Shown in pieces: positions 51,603 through 60,760 of a stretch of DNA of 64,000 nt (positions are counted from its first letter, which is position 1; each line of letters opens with the position of its first letter). Below the pieces are notes generated by a model. The model was not told the DNA's origin and searched no databases. It worked only from the letters and a program-made list of their open reading frames with translations. Source of the DNA: DASWTL01 sp966250385. Its GTDB lineage: Bacteria; Bacteroidota; Bacteroidia; Sphingobacteriales; Sphingobacteriaceae. The position numbers and the translations under genes were made by a program. The DNA is taken from assembly GCA_966250385.1 (NCBI GenBank), contig CBINHC010000005.1:124001-188000 (forward strand), read 5' to 3'.

Positions 51603-53827
51603 CAGTTTGATCCCATGATCCGGTGCAGCACATTGCTGTATACGCCCTTTGCTTCGGATACCGAACCAAAACTTTCCTCATCGATGATCAGCTCGCCCCT
51701 GGTCACCGTACCCAGCAGACTGAATTCAGTTTCCGATGTGGCCATCAGCTCGACAAATGCCTCCTGCTTCTCCGGGCTGACCGAAACCACTACCCGGCCC
51801 TGCGCCTCTCCGAACAAGAAGGCGTCCTTACGGATCTCCTCGTCCGTTTCGATCCGGAAGCCCAGGTCATTCGGCAGCGCGGATTCCAGCAACGCAATAT
51901 AAAGTCCGCCATCGGCCACATCATGCGCCGATACGATCAGCTTTTCGCGGATCAGCTGCTTCACCACCTGATGCATTGCATACTCCTGCTCCAGGTCAAA
52001 GTACGGGGCGGGACATGCCGTGATACCATGGAAGGAAGCGAGATACTGCGAAGAAGCGATATCATTCACGCTTTGACCGATCAGATAAATCAGGTCGCCT
52101 TTGTGCTTGAAATCAAGCGTGGTAAGCGTATCCACGTCATCCAGCACGCCAAGCATGCCGATGGTAGGCGTCGGAAATACCGGCCCCTCGTCGGATGACT
52201 GGTTATAAAAGCTGACATTTCCGCCCGTTACAGGCGTTTCAAATTTTGTACAGGCTTCACCCATGCCCTTAATAGCGCTTACAAACTGCCAGTAAACCTC
52301 CGGAACATAAGGATTGCCGAAATTAAGGCAATTGGTGATCGCCACAGGCTCGCCGCCGGCACAGGTAATGTTCCGGGCAGCTTCAGCCACTGCAATGGCA
52401 CAGCCTTTCTGCGGATCTGCATAAACGTACCGTGAGTTACAGTCGACGGTCAGTGCGATCGCCTTGGAGGTGCCTTTAACGCTCACCACGGCAGCATCGC
52501 TGGGACGGTTCGTGGTCATGGTTCCGGTTCCGATCATGGAATCGTACTGCTCGGTTACCCACCGCTTTGATGCGATATTCGGATGTGAAACCAGGTGATC
52601 GGCTACCGATTTAAGATTACCGGGCTCCTTCACATCATCTATGTTAAATTTCTGATTTTCCGCAAAATATGCAGGCTCGCGGTATTCCCGGTGATAGACC
52701 GGCGCTCCCCCGCCCAATACCAGGTCATGCGCGGGAACATCGGCCACCAGCTGACCGTGCATATAATATTCAAGGCGTTTGGTTTCAGTAACCTCACCGA
52801 TCTGCACGCAGTTCAGGTCCCATTTATCGAACACCGCCTGTACCAGGTCTTCCTTTCCTTTCTGAACGACGATCAGCATCCGCTCCTGAGATTCAGATAA
52901 CAGGATCTCATAAGGTTTCATATTCTCCTGGCGGGTAGGCACTTTATCCAAATCGATTCGCATCCCGTGTTCGCCCTTGGCGGACATTTCCGAATTGGAA
53001 CAGATGATACCGGCAGCGCCCATATCCTGCATACCGATAACGGCACCGGTTTGAATCACTTCAAGCGTCGCCTCAAGCAGCAGCTTCTCCTGGAAAGGAT
53101 CGCCGACCTGAACCGAAGGAAGGTCATTTACGGAATCTTCCGTGATATCCTTGGAAGCAAAGGCAGCCCCGTGGATCCCGTCTTTGCCGGTAGAAGACCC
53201 GACGATATATACCGGGTTTCCGGCTCCGTAAGAGGTCGCCGATACGGTTTCTCCTTCTTTCACAATACCGGCGGACATCGCGTTGACCAGCGGGTTCACA
53301 TTGTAGCACTCATCGAAGAAAACTTCTCCCCCAACGGTAGGTATACCGAAGGCATTCCCGTAATCACCGATTCCTTTCACCACACCTTTCAGCAACCATT
53401 TGGTCCGGTCCAGTTTCAGATCGCCGAAACGGAGCGAATTAAGCTGCGCGATCGGACGGGCCCCCATGGTGAAGATATCCCGGTTGATTCCGCCTACCCC
53501 TGTTGCCGCTCCCTGATAAGGCTCCAATGCCGATGGATGGTTATGCGACTCGATCTTGAATGCGCAACCGATTCCGTCGCCCAGATCCACCAGACCGGCA
53601 TTCTCTTCACCTGCCTTGGCAAGCATCCGCGGTCCGTCCTTGGGAAGGGTTTTCAGCCAGACGATTGAATTCTTATAGGAACAGTGTTCGCTCCACATGA
53701 CCGAAAAGATGGAAAGTTCGGTGAAATTCGGGGTACGCCCCAAAATTTCTTTGATGCGTTCAAACTCCTCCGGGAGTAGACCTAACTCTTTTGCGGTTTC
53801 GACAGTGGCAAGCTCGTGATTTTCCAA
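51602..53827 (-). CDS. purL: Phosphoribosylformylglycinamidine synthase subunit PurL (small type)
   Basis: The 741-residue protein catalyses the FGAM synthetase step together with PurQ and PurS, which are not in this window. It has the PurL motifs MWSEHCSYKNS, FKIESHNHPSALEPYQGAATGVGGI and GAAGIICSNSEMSAKG, and the second-half counterparts VTGGNVSFYNQS and AHDVADGGL. The start is TTG at 53827 (no in-frame ATG is suitably placed), 27 nt after a -7 box. It heads the run purL-VOC-trmN6-phosphoesterase. Confidence 0.95.
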   Translation of the reverse strand: MENHELATVETAKELGLLPEEFERIKEILGRTPNFTELSIFSVMWSEHCSYKNSIVWLKTLPKDGPRMLAKAGEENAGLVDLGDGIGCAFKIESHNHPSALEPYQGAATGVGGINRDIFTMGARPIAQLNSLRFGDLKLDRTKWLLKGVVKGIGDYGNAFGIPTVGGEVFFDECYNVNPLVNAMSAGIVKEGETVSATSYGAGNPVYIVGSSTGKDGIHGAAFASKDITEDSVNDLPSVQVGDPFQEKLLLEATLEVIQTGAVIGMQDMGAAGIICSNSEMSAKGEHGMRIDLDKVPTRQENMKPYEILLSESQERMLIVVQKGKEDLVQAVFDKWDLNCVQIGEVTETKRLEYYMHGQLVADVPAHDLVLGGGAPVYHREYREPAYFAENQKFNIDDVKEPGNLKSVADHLVSHPNIASKRWVTEQYDSMIGTGTMTTNRPSDAAVVSVKGTSKAIALTVDCNSRYVYADPQKGCAIAVAEAARNITCAGGEPVAITNCLNFGNPYVPEVYWQFVSAIKGMGEACTKFETPVTGGNVSFYNQSSDEGPVFPTPTIGMLGVLDDVDTLTTLDFKHKGDLIYLIGQSVNDIASSQYLASFHGITACPAPYFDLEQEYAMHQVVKQLIREKLIVSAHDVADGGLYIALLESALPNDLGFRIETDEEIRKDAFLFGEAQGRVVVSVSPEKQEAFVELMATSETEFSLLGTVTRGELIIDEESFGSVSEAKGVYSNVLHRIMGSN

Positions 53828-53854
53828 TGTAAAAGGGTTTTATAAAAAGATGCT

Positions 53855-53862
53855 CAAAAGTA
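53855..53862 (-). promoter_or_regulatory. -7 box (TACTTTTG) of purL
   Basis: Minus-strand TACTTTTG ends 27 nt before the TTG start of purL. No PurR-like site or guanine-type riboswitch is visible in the short leader. Confidence 0.45.
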
Positions 53863-54323
53863 GAAAAAACGGCTGAAATCTTGCATGGCAGTTTCAATTT
53901 AAAGAGCCGGAGCCTGCCGGGCTTTTGATGAACAGCCGTGCCCTTGTTTCATGATTTGCGCCGCGCCTTCTCATCCTGTTACAGACATTGGCCTGTCTAT
54001 GGTGCATTACATAACCGCGCGTCCCTATCTGATCCATATACATATATAAAGGCATAGATGATATATATTATATATGTTATATATGGGCAACGATGCAGAA
54101 TATTTAGCCCCCGGACGCCTGAAAGGCGGTCAGCAAAAGGTCAGCCTGCACCCCGACCGCCCTGCTCGTGTCGCTAGCCCGAGCTAAAATACAAGCAATT
54201 TTTACCTGAAAACCGAAAAATCGGTCAAAAAAATTATAATCAGATCAGAATTTTGAGATAAAAAGACCATTTAAGGAAATTTTTACCACCAATTGAACTT
54301 TTTTTTCATCATTTTATCCAAAT
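53863..54323. other. Intergenic region between purL and glnN with competing hairpins
   Basis: No coding frame is seen. Near 54050-54085 lies an AT-only tract of overlapping TATATA palindromes. At 54116-54128 CGCCT-gaa-AGGCG can pair, but the same bases can instead pair as GGCGGTC (54125-54131) with GACCGCC (54155-54161); the loop of the second includes a direct repeat of GGTCAGC. These structures lie upstream of both flanking promoters, so they are not in either known leader. Confidence 0.4.
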
Positions 54324-54356
54324 TTTGATTGCATTTTCAAAAAATAAGTATTTTTG
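54324..54356 (+). promoter_or_regulatory. Promoter of glnN
   Basis: TTTG (54324-54327), a 21-nt spacer and TATTTTTG (54349-54356) match the Bacteroidota consensus exactly. The ATG at 54389 follows after a 32-nt AT-rich gap. Confidence 0.65.
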
Positions 54357-54388
54357 CTTCAGTTTCACCCTAAAAAATAATAAAATCT

Positions 54389-56560
54389 ATGTCAAATCTG
54401 CGGTTCCAGGCTCTGAACGCCACGTTAAACCGATGCATTCCTGAAGTAAAAGCTCCTTCAGCCAAAATTTCCGAGTACTACTCGGTGAACGTCTTCGATA
54501 AAAAGAAGATGAAAGAATTTTTATCAAAGGATGCGTATGAAAGCATTCACAATTCGATCACCATGGGCGTTTCCATTGACCGTGAGATCGCCGAACAGGT
54601 GGCCTCAGCAATGAAAGCCTGGGCGATGGGTAAGGGAGCAACGCACTACACGCATTGGTTTCAGCCGTTAACCGGTTCAACCGCAGAAAAACATGATTCG
54701 TTTTTTGAGCCCTCAGGAGACGGAGCGATCGAGAAATTTTCCGGAGAAGCCCTTGCTCAGCAGGAGCCGGATGCTTCCAGCTTTCCGAACGGCGGGATCC
54801 GCAGCACCTTTGAGGCGCGGGGATATACGGCGTGGGATCCATCCTCCCCTGCTTTCCTGATGGGCAAAACATTATGCATTCCTACCGTCTTCGTATCCTA
54901 TACCGGGGAAGCGCTGGATTTTAAGGCTCCTTTACTTAAGGCGCTGAACGCGTTGGACAAGGCAGCCGTCAGTGTTGCCCAGTATTTCGACAAGAGCATC
55001 GAAAAAGTAAATGCGTCCCTGGGAATCGAGCAGGAATATTTCCTGGTAGACCTCGCCCTGTTCAACGCGCGTCCGGACCTGCATCTGACCGGCCGGGCCC
55101 TGTTCGGCCACATGTCCGCCAAGAACCAGCAGCTGGAGGATCATTACTTCGGATCCATCCCGGAACGCGTTCAGGCCTATATGCAGGACTTTGAGATCGA
55201 AGCACTGAAACTGGGTATTCCGCTGAAGACCCGCCATAATGAGGTGGCCCCTTCGCAATTCGAGTGCGCCCCGATCTATGAAGAGATCAACCTGGCCATC
55301 GACCACAACCAGCTTCTGATGGACCTGATGGATAAGGTGGCCCGCAGACATAACCTGAAAGTCTTACTGCACGAAAAACCATATGCCGGAATCAACGGAT
55401 CCGGAAAGCACAACAACTGGTCGCTGATCACCAATACCGGGAAGAACCTCCTGGCGCCGGGCAAAACGCCGAAGAACAACCTGATGTTCCTTACATTCTT
55501 TGTAAATACCATCCGGGCCGTTTATGAGCATGCAGATCTGCTCCGGGCATCCATTGCTTCGGTCAATAACGATCATCGCCTGGGTGCCAATGAAGCACCT
55601 CCTGCCATCATCTCCATCTTCCTGGGCAGCCAGCTTAATGATGTCCTCGATGAGATCGAAACTTCCCGGGTAACTTCAAAAATGAAGGCCGAGACCGCAT
55701 TGTGGTCGAATATCCCTAAGGTGCCGCCGATCCTGCTGGACAACACTGACCGCAACAGGACCTCCCCTTTCGCCTTCACAGGAAACAAGTTCGAACTCCG
55801 TGCCGTCGGTTCAATGGCCAACTCCGCCAGTCCGATGACCGTTCTGAACACGATCGTTGCCGAGCAGCTCACCAAGTTCAAGGTCGAAGTAGACAAACTG
55901 ATTAAAAAAGGCGAGAAGAAAGATGTCGCCCTGATGACTATCATCAAGCGCTACATCAAGGAATCCAAGGCGATCCGCTTCGAAGGCAATGGTTACAGCC
56001 AGGAGTGGGAAGCCGAAGCAGCGGCCCGCGGCCTTTCCAATATCAAGACGACCCCCAAGGCCCTGGATGTACTGGTGGCCGAGAAGACCGTCAACCTTTA
56101 CCAGGAAATGGGCGTATTCACCTGCAGGGAGCTGCATGCCCGTCACGAGATCCTGGTCGAAAACTACTATAAGAAACTTCAGATAGAAGCCCGTGTGATC
56201 GGCGACCTGGTATCCAATATCATCATCCCGACAGCTATCCGGTACCAGACCGAACTGATCAGGAACGTGAACGGACTCAAGGAGCTCGGACTGGGAACTG
56301 AAGCCTATCAGGCGCAGCTGGATATCATCACCCGGATCTCCAAACATGTGAATTTCATCAACGACCACGTTCATAAGATGGTGGAAGAACGGAAGAAAGC
56401 CAATGTTCTGGAAGATCACCGGGAAAAGGCGATCGCTTATGACGAAAAGGTTAAAGCGTTCTTTGAGCCGATCCGGTATCATGTAGATAAACTGGAAGTC
56501 CTGGTCGACGACGCGCAGTGGCCGTTGCCTAAGTTCCGGGAACTGCTGTTCATCCGGTAA
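54389..56560 (+). CDS. glnN: Glutamine synthetase type III
   Basis: Makes glutamine from glutamate, ammonia and ATP. The 723-residue length and the motifs THYTHWFQPLTGSTAEKHDSF, GIEQEYFLVD, KTRHNEVAPSQFECAPIYEE and INGSGKHNNWSL mark the GSIII (GlnN) family found in Bacteroidota and some cyanobacteria, which forms a dodecamer unlike GSI. It has its own consensus promoter and terminator, so it is a single-gene unit. No PII or ammonium transporter gene is adjacent. Confidence 0.96.
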   Translation: MSNLRFQALNATLNRCIPEVKAPSAKISEYYSVNVFDKKKMKEFLSKDAYESIHNSITMGVSIDREIAEQVASAMKAWAMGKGATHYTHWFQPLTGSTAEKHDSFFEPSGDGAIEKFSGEALAQQEPDASSFPNGGIRSTFEARGYTAWDPSSPAFLMGKTLCIPTVFVSYTGEALDFKAPLLKALNALDKAAVSVAQYFDKSIEKVNASLGIEQEYFLVDLALFNARPDLHLTGRALFGHMSAKNQQLEDHYFGSIPERVQAYMQDFEIEALKLGIPLKTRHNEVAPSQFECAPIYEEINLAIDHNQLLMDLMDKVARRHNLKVLLHEKPYAGINGSGKHNNWSLITNTGKNLLAPGKTPKNNLMFLTFFVNTIRAVYEHADLLRASIASVNNDHRLGANEAPPAIISIFLGSQLNDVLDEIETSRVTSKMKAETALWSNIPKVPPILLDNTDRNRTSPFAFTGNKFELRAVGSMANSASPMTVLNTIVAEQLTKFKVEVDKLIKKGEKKDVALMTIIKRYIKESKAIRFEGNGYSQEWEAEAAARGLSNIKTTPKALDVLVAEKTVNLYQEMGVFTCRELHARHEILVENYYKKLQIEARVIGDLVSNIIIPTAIRYQTELIRNVNGLKELGLGTEAYQAQLDIITRISKHVNFINDHVHKMVEERKKANVLEDHREKAIAYDEKVKAFFEPIRYHVDKLEVLVDDAQWPLPKFRELLFIR

Positions 56561-56593
56561 CCATCCGATCCGCAGGACTGCGGACATAGCAAA

Positions 56594-56625
56594 CCCAAAA
56601 AAGCTCCTTACGGGGCTTTTTTGGG
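56594..56625. terminator. Terminator after glnN
   Basis: A 14-bp stem CCCAAAAAAGCTCC / GGGGCTTTTTTGGG with one G-T pair and a 4-nt loop; the T run is within the right arm. Confidence 0.8.
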
Positions 56626-56655
56626 TAGAAGGCTATCCAGCTAACAGCTATTTAC

Positions 56656-56663
56656 TATTTTTG
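56656..56663 (+). promoter_or_regulatory. -7 box (TATTTTTG) of purM
   Basis: TATTTTTG ends 5 nt before the ATG at 56669, so the purM transcript should have hardly any 5' leader. Confidence 0.5.
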
Positions 56664-56668
56664 CCCCC

Positions 56669-57853
56669 ATGTCAGACCTGAAGTACAACCAGCGCGGTGT
56701 TTCTGCCGGAAAAGAAGATGTTCATAATGCCATTAAAAACATTGATAAGGGACTCTTTCCACAGGCCTTTTGCAAGATCATTCCGGATATCCTGGGCGGA
56801 GACCCTGCATGGTGCAATATCATGCATGCCGACGGAGCCGGAACCAAGTCGTCCCTGGCCTATGTCTACTGGAAGGAAACAGGCGACCTGTCTGTATGGA
56901 AAGGGATTGCCCAGGACGCCATTATCATGAATCTTGACGACCTTTTATGTGTCGGAGCGCTTGACAACATCCTGCTCTCCTCAACCATCGGCAGGAACAA
57001 AAACCTGATTCCGGGGGAAGTGATCGCCGAGATCATCAACGGTACGGAAGAGATCCTGAAGGATCTGCGTGAGCTGGGCATAGGAATCTATTCAACAGGC
57101 GGCGAAACGGCAGACGTGGGCGACCTGGTACGTACCATCATCGTAGACTCTACCGTCACATGCCGGATGAAACGTTCGGATGTCATCTCCAATGACCGCA
57201 TCCGTCCGGGAAACGTCATTGTCGGCCTGGCTTCTTACGGACAGGCCAGCTATGAAAAGGAATATAACGGCGGCATGGGTTCCAACGGACTGACATCTGC
57301 CCGCCATGACGTCTTCCATAAATACGTTGCTGAGAAATATCCCGAAAGCTATGACCCGGCAGTTCCCTATGAGCTCATTTTCTCGGGAACCCGAAAAGTG
57401 GCTGACCCCATTGAAATTGACTCCTCAACCGGCATCACCGTACCGGCTGGAAAACTGGTCCTGTCTCCCACCCGGACATACGCGCCGGTGATCCGGCAGA
57501 TCCTCGATCAGCATCGCAGCCGTATCGACGGTATGGTTCATTGCAGCGGCGGTGCCCAGACCAAAGTCCTGCACTTCATCGAAAACCTGCATATCATCAA
57601 GGATAACCTGTTCCCGATCCCCCCGCTCTTCAAACTCATCCAGGAGGAATCGAAGACGGACTGGCAGGAAATGTACAAGGTCTTCAACATGGGACACCGG
57701 ATGGAGCTGTATGCCGACGCGGAAGTGGCAACGGATATTATCCGGATCTCGGAAAGCTTTGGAATCGCGGCTCAGATCATCGGCCGGGTGGAAGAAGCGC
57801 CTGCCAAGAAGGTTACCATCCGTTCAGAGGCGGGAGAATTCATCTACCATTAA
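56669..57853 (+). CDS. purM: Phosphoribosylformylglycinamidine cyclo-ligase (AIR synthase)
   Basis: Closes the imidazole ring to form AIR. The 394-residue protein has the AIR-synthase features MHADGAGTKSSLAYVYW, a metal/ATP loop QDAIIMNLDDLLCVGA, STGGETADVGDLV and VIVGLASYGQASYEKEYNGGMGSNGLTSARHD. It is longer than the E. coli enzyme (345) and lacks its DxGVDID-type opening, as is usual for the Bacteroidota form. It acts directly after PurL, but is in a separate unit. Confidence 0.92.
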   Translation: MSDLKYNQRGVSAGKEDVHNAIKNIDKGLFPQAFCKIIPDILGGDPAWCNIMHADGAGTKSSLAYVYWKETGDLSVWKGIAQDAIIMNLDDLLCVGALDNILLSSTIGRNKNLIPGEVIAEIINGTEEILKDLRELGIGIYSTGGETADVGDLVRTIIVDSTVTCRMKRSDVISNDRIRPGNVIVGLASYGQASYEKEYNGGMGSNGLTSARHDVFHKYVAEKYPESYDPAVPYELIFSGTRKVADPIEIDSSTGITVPAGKLVLSPTRTYAPVIRQILDQHRSRIDGMVHCSGGAQTKVLHFIENLHIIKDNLFPIPPLFKLIQEESKTDWQEMYKVFNMGHRMELYADAEVATDIIRISESFGIAAQIIGRVEEAPAKKVTIRSEAGEFIYH

Positions 57854-57861
57854 GCGAACCG

Positions 57862-57897
57862 CTGACCGGCGGAATGCTCCGCCGGTCAGGGATTTTT
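57862..57897 (+). terminator. Terminator after purM
   Basis: An 11-bp stem CTGACCGGCGG / CCGCCGGTCAG with a 6-nt loop and a following TTTTT. It overlaps the last codons of the convergent protease-like gene. Confidence 0.8.
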
Positions 57898-59217
57898 CCG
57901 GAACTTTTCCGCATAACCGCTTTTTTCGAGGAATTTTTTCGGGTCATTCATCGTAATGATATCCGCAATGGCCTGTTTCTTATCCTCAGCCCGGAGGTAG
58001 TAGCTTTCCGCGATCTTATAACCCATGTAATAACCCAGATCCGCAGGGGTGTCCTTTACCTGCATGAAATTATACAGCCAGTCTTCGAAACGGCCGTTAC
58101 AGGGATTGGAGGCCAGCCGGGTCCAGAGCTCATTTTCATGCGCGTTTCCATATTGATGAACCGCTTCATTGATCTGGCCGCCGGCAATCTTCTCCCCGAT
58201 AAAATCACAGAAACCTTCCATCATAATGGCATACATCAGCTGGCAGCGTTCAGCGCCGGGCGCAAGCTCCGACAGCTGTTGGGTATGAACTGATTCATGT
58301 GCGATGATATTCTTCAAAGACTGAACGATATCGCCTTTGTTGGCGAGGATGGCAGCCAATGCCCGGCTCTGGATCTCGGAAAGATCGGTTTTATCCGTAG
58401 AGGTCGTCATTTCGGTCCCTATGAGTACATAGCGGTCGCTGACCGTTCCCGCAGTCCGGAGCGCTCCGATGGCGAAGTTGACCTTTACCGGCTTGAACGC
58501 CGGATAGATCTTCCTGAAATTGCTGAACACCTCCTCGATCAGTGGTCCTGCTTTTTTGGCCTCCAGCGTATTGGCCCTTACCGAACTGTAGAACTTCGGA
58601 AAGGTTTTGATCATCCGGACATATTCACCGGAGGAAAAGCCCCTTGCCCCGATAAAATCTTCCAGCCCCTCGGTCGCCCGGTCGATGTACAGGGTCTGGA
58701 AGGACATCACACTGTCCATCCCGGTATGGCAGTTCTTCAGGTTGTCATAAGCTTCCCAGAAATGGTCTATATCCAGGGTCTGAACGGTTTTCCGGTTCTC
58801 GCGGTCCAGTTTATTCTGCAATTCCCTGTCCTGTTCGGCCAGGTATGCGTCATAAGACCCGAACTCGGTATTCGTGCTGTCATCAAGTGCCTTCACCTGA
58901 AACCGGTAAATACCATCCCGCTGCACGGTATAACTCAACTTCTCGAAGCCGTTTTTGCCGTTTGGCGAGTCCTTCTCAGCGAGGGTCTTCCCGTCCGGAT
59001 CCAGTAAAGTGACCACCAGGTCGATACCGTTCTGCATGACCGAGAAGATATACCGGTTCCCTTTCCTGAAATTGACCGAGTAACTGTGAGTATCGCCGCG
59101 GTGCAGCTTGGTCGGCGCCACGGGCGTACGGGGCCTGACCGTGCCTTTGTCAATATCCGCCGCATCCGCCATTAGGCTTCCGGCAACAAAAAGTGTCAGA
59201 AACAGCATTTTTTTCAT
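57886..59217 (-). CDS. Secreted HExxH metalloprotease-like protein
   Basis: The 443-residue protein has a signal peptide (MKKMLFLTLFVAGSLMADA), a beta-sandwich region like bacterial pre-peptidase C-terminal domains (GDTHSYSVNFRKGNRYIFSVMQNGIDLVVTLLDPDGK), and a helical domain with IIAHESVHTQQ, a HExxH zinc motif, and a downstream Glu in MEGFCDFIGEKIAGG that could be the third ligand. The layout resembles DUF2268-type gluzincins. Activity and target are unproven. It is divergent from a methyltransferase gene. Confidence 0.75.
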   Translation of the reverse strand: MKKMLFLTLFVAGSLMADAADIDKGTVRPRTPVAPTKLHRGDTHSYSVNFRKGNRYIFSVMQNGIDLVVTLLDPDGKTLAEKDSPNGKNGFEKLSYTVQRDGIYRFQVKALDDSTNTEFGSYDAYLAEQDRELQNKLDRENRKTVQTLDIDHFWEAYDNLKNCHTGMDSVMSFQTLYIDRATEGLEDFIGARGFSSGEYVRMIKTFPKFYSSVRANTLEAKKAGPLIEEVFSNFRKIYPAFKPVKVNFAIGALRTAGTVSDRYVLIGTEMTTSTDKTDLSEIQSRALAAILANKGDIVQSLKNIIAHESVHTQQLSELAPGAERCQLMYAIMMEGFCDFIGEKIAGGQINEAVHQYGNAHENELWTRLASNPCNGRFEDWLYNFMQVKDTPADLGYYMGYKIAESYYLRAEDKKQAIADIITMNDPKKFLEKSGYAEKFRKNP

Positions 59218-59327
59218 GTCAGAATTTTCAAATTTCAGACGCAGAAAACAGGCAGGACGTTACACCAATTTACGGATTTCATTTTTCTTTATCTTTAGGA
59301 TTTTTAAGATTCTTTCATCATCTGATC

Positions 59328-59975
59328 ATGAACACCGAACAGGCATATGACCAATGGTCGGCCCAATATGACGACAACGAAAACAGGACCCGGGACCTGG
59401 AAGGACGTGCGCTGAAGGACATGCTGGCGGGCTATTCTTTCGGGCCGGTCCTGGAACTGGGTTGCGGTACCGGAAAGAACACGCTCCATCTGATGGAATG
59501 CAGTGAACAGATCACGGCAGTGGATCTGTCGGAGGAAATGCTGAAGAAAGCCAGGTCAAAGATCTCTTCTCCGGGAGTGGAGTTTGTAAGGAGCGACATC
59601 ACCGGAACCTGGGAGGACTTCGTCAGTGACCGGTTCGACCTGATCACGTTCAGCCTGGTTCTTGAGCATATTGAGGACCTCAGCCCGGTATTCCGAAAAG
59701 CAGCCGGAGCGCTTGTCGCCGGCGGCCTGGTTTACCTGGGCGAACTGCATCCTTCCAGGCAGTATGCCGGAAGCAAAGCGCGGTTCGAAACTGAAAACGG
59801 CGTACAGGTCGTTCCATGTTTTACCCATCACACCTCGGATTTCATCCATGCAGCGCAGGAGAACGGCCTGGACATGGTTGCCCTGGAAGAATATTTTGAC
59901 GATAATGACCGGTCCGCAGCTCCGCGCATCCTCGCCCTGATGTTCAGAAAGACAGACCGGGCTTTACAGAACTAA
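59328..59975 (+). CDS. Class I SAM-dependent methyltransferase
   Basis: The 215-residue protein has the SAM-binding motif VLELGCGTGKNTLHL, the acidic ITAVDLSEEML and the motif FDLITFSLVLEHIEDL, typical of UbiE/BioC-like small-molecule methylases. The substrate is unknown. The ATG at 59328 is the first Met of the family-like part; a longer frame from 59193 overlaps the divergent gene and is unlikely. The SRPBCC gene follows 37 bp later on the same strand. Confidence 0.88.
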   Translation: MNTEQAYDQWSAQYDDNENRTRDLEGRALKDMLAGYSFGPVLELGCGTGKNTLHLMECSEQITAVDLSEEMLKKARSKISSPGVEFVRSDITGTWEDFVSDRFDLITFSLVLEHIEDLSPVFRKAAGALVAGGLVYLGELHPSRQYAGSKARFETENGVQVVPCFTHHTSDFIHAAQENGLDMVALEEYFDDNDRSAAPRILALMFRKTDRALQN

Positions 59976-60012
59976 CCCCGGTCAAGCCAAAGAAACAGGA
60001 AACAGCACGATC

Positions 60013-60510
60013 ATGACCCGAACCATCAAACTGAAGACCGTACTACCCTACCCGCCGGAAAAAGTCTGGCTGGCGTTAACCGATCCGGAGCTGCTGGGCA
60101 GCTGGTTCATGGAAAACAATATTGAACCGACTCCCGGCCATTATTTTACATTCCGCATGAAACCGCAGAACGGCTGGGACGGCATTACCCATTGCGAAGT
60201 ACTGTCCGTTGAGCAGGGCAAACATCTGGTCTATACGTACCGCGGCGAGGCGACGGGCGAGAAAGCGATGGCATGTGCCGGGATTCATTCCGACACGGCC
60301 GACAAACTGACCAAAGGGATTCTTACCAGGCTGGACACGGTTCTGAGGTTCCGGTTGGAACCAACCTGCGGCGGAGCCATACTTTATCTGGAACATTCGG
60401 GCTTTCAGGGACTGAAGCTGGTGCTGATCAGTCTGATCATGGAGTTGGGCTGGAAAAAGCAGTTAAGGAAGAAACTGCCGAGAGTCCTGGAGGGCCTTAT
60501 CCGCGATTGA
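60013..60510 (+). CDS. SRPBCC (AHSA1-like) domain protein
   Basis: The 165-residue protein fits the START/AHSA1 fold: IKLKTVLPYPPEKVWLALTDPELLGSWFMENN at the start, a central PGHYFTFRMKP and WDGITHCEVLSVEQGKHLVYTYRG, and a closing helix SLIMELGWKKQLRKKL. Such proteins bind hydrophobic ligands or help chaperones. It probably shares a transcript with the methyltransferase gene upstream. Partner unknown. Confidence 0.85.
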   Translation: MTRTIKLKTVLPYPPEKVWLALTDPELLGSWFMENNIEPTPGHYFTFRMKPQNGWDGITHCEVLSVEQGKHLVYTYRGEATGEKAMACAGIHSDTADKLTKGILTRLDTVLRFRLEPTCGGAILYLEHSGFQGLKLVLISLIMELGWKKQLRKKLPRVLEGLIRD

Positions 60511-60540
60511 GTTAACTAAGGAAATGATCATCGCCCTTGA

Positions 60541-60690
60541 TGCGTACACGCAATATGGCAGAAACACAAAAGCGTATTGTCAAAGAACGTTTGGAAAGAA
60601 CATACTTGGTGGTCAGATGGCTACTTCGTTTGTTCTATCGGCGAAGCAAGTCCGGATACTGTCCGTCAGTATATTCTATCCCAAGGCTAA
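60541..60690 (+). pseudogene. tnpA: Remnant of IS200/IS605 transposase tnpA (C-terminal 49 codons)
   Basis: One plus-strand frame reads IWQKHKSVLSKNVWKEHTWW and continues SDGYFVCSIGEASPDTVRQY to a stop at 60690. This matches the end of IS200-type Y1 transposases, but everything upstream, including the HUH motif and probably the Tyr helix, is lost; a stop lies in frame at 60538. It is a dead fragment between the SRPBCC and DUF4440 genes. Confidence 0.75.
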
Positions 60691-60760
60691 AAACATTTGT
60701 GCCTTACATCCCACAAGCTAATGACTTCTGGGTTTTACGGCACGTAACTATAAAAGAGAG

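Noticed and set aside
54050..54085. TATATA-rich palindromes as a replication origin or AT-rich unwinding element
   Set aside because: No DnaA boxes, no dnaA/dnaN/parAB genes nearby and no repeat array; simple AT-rich intergenic DNA explains it.
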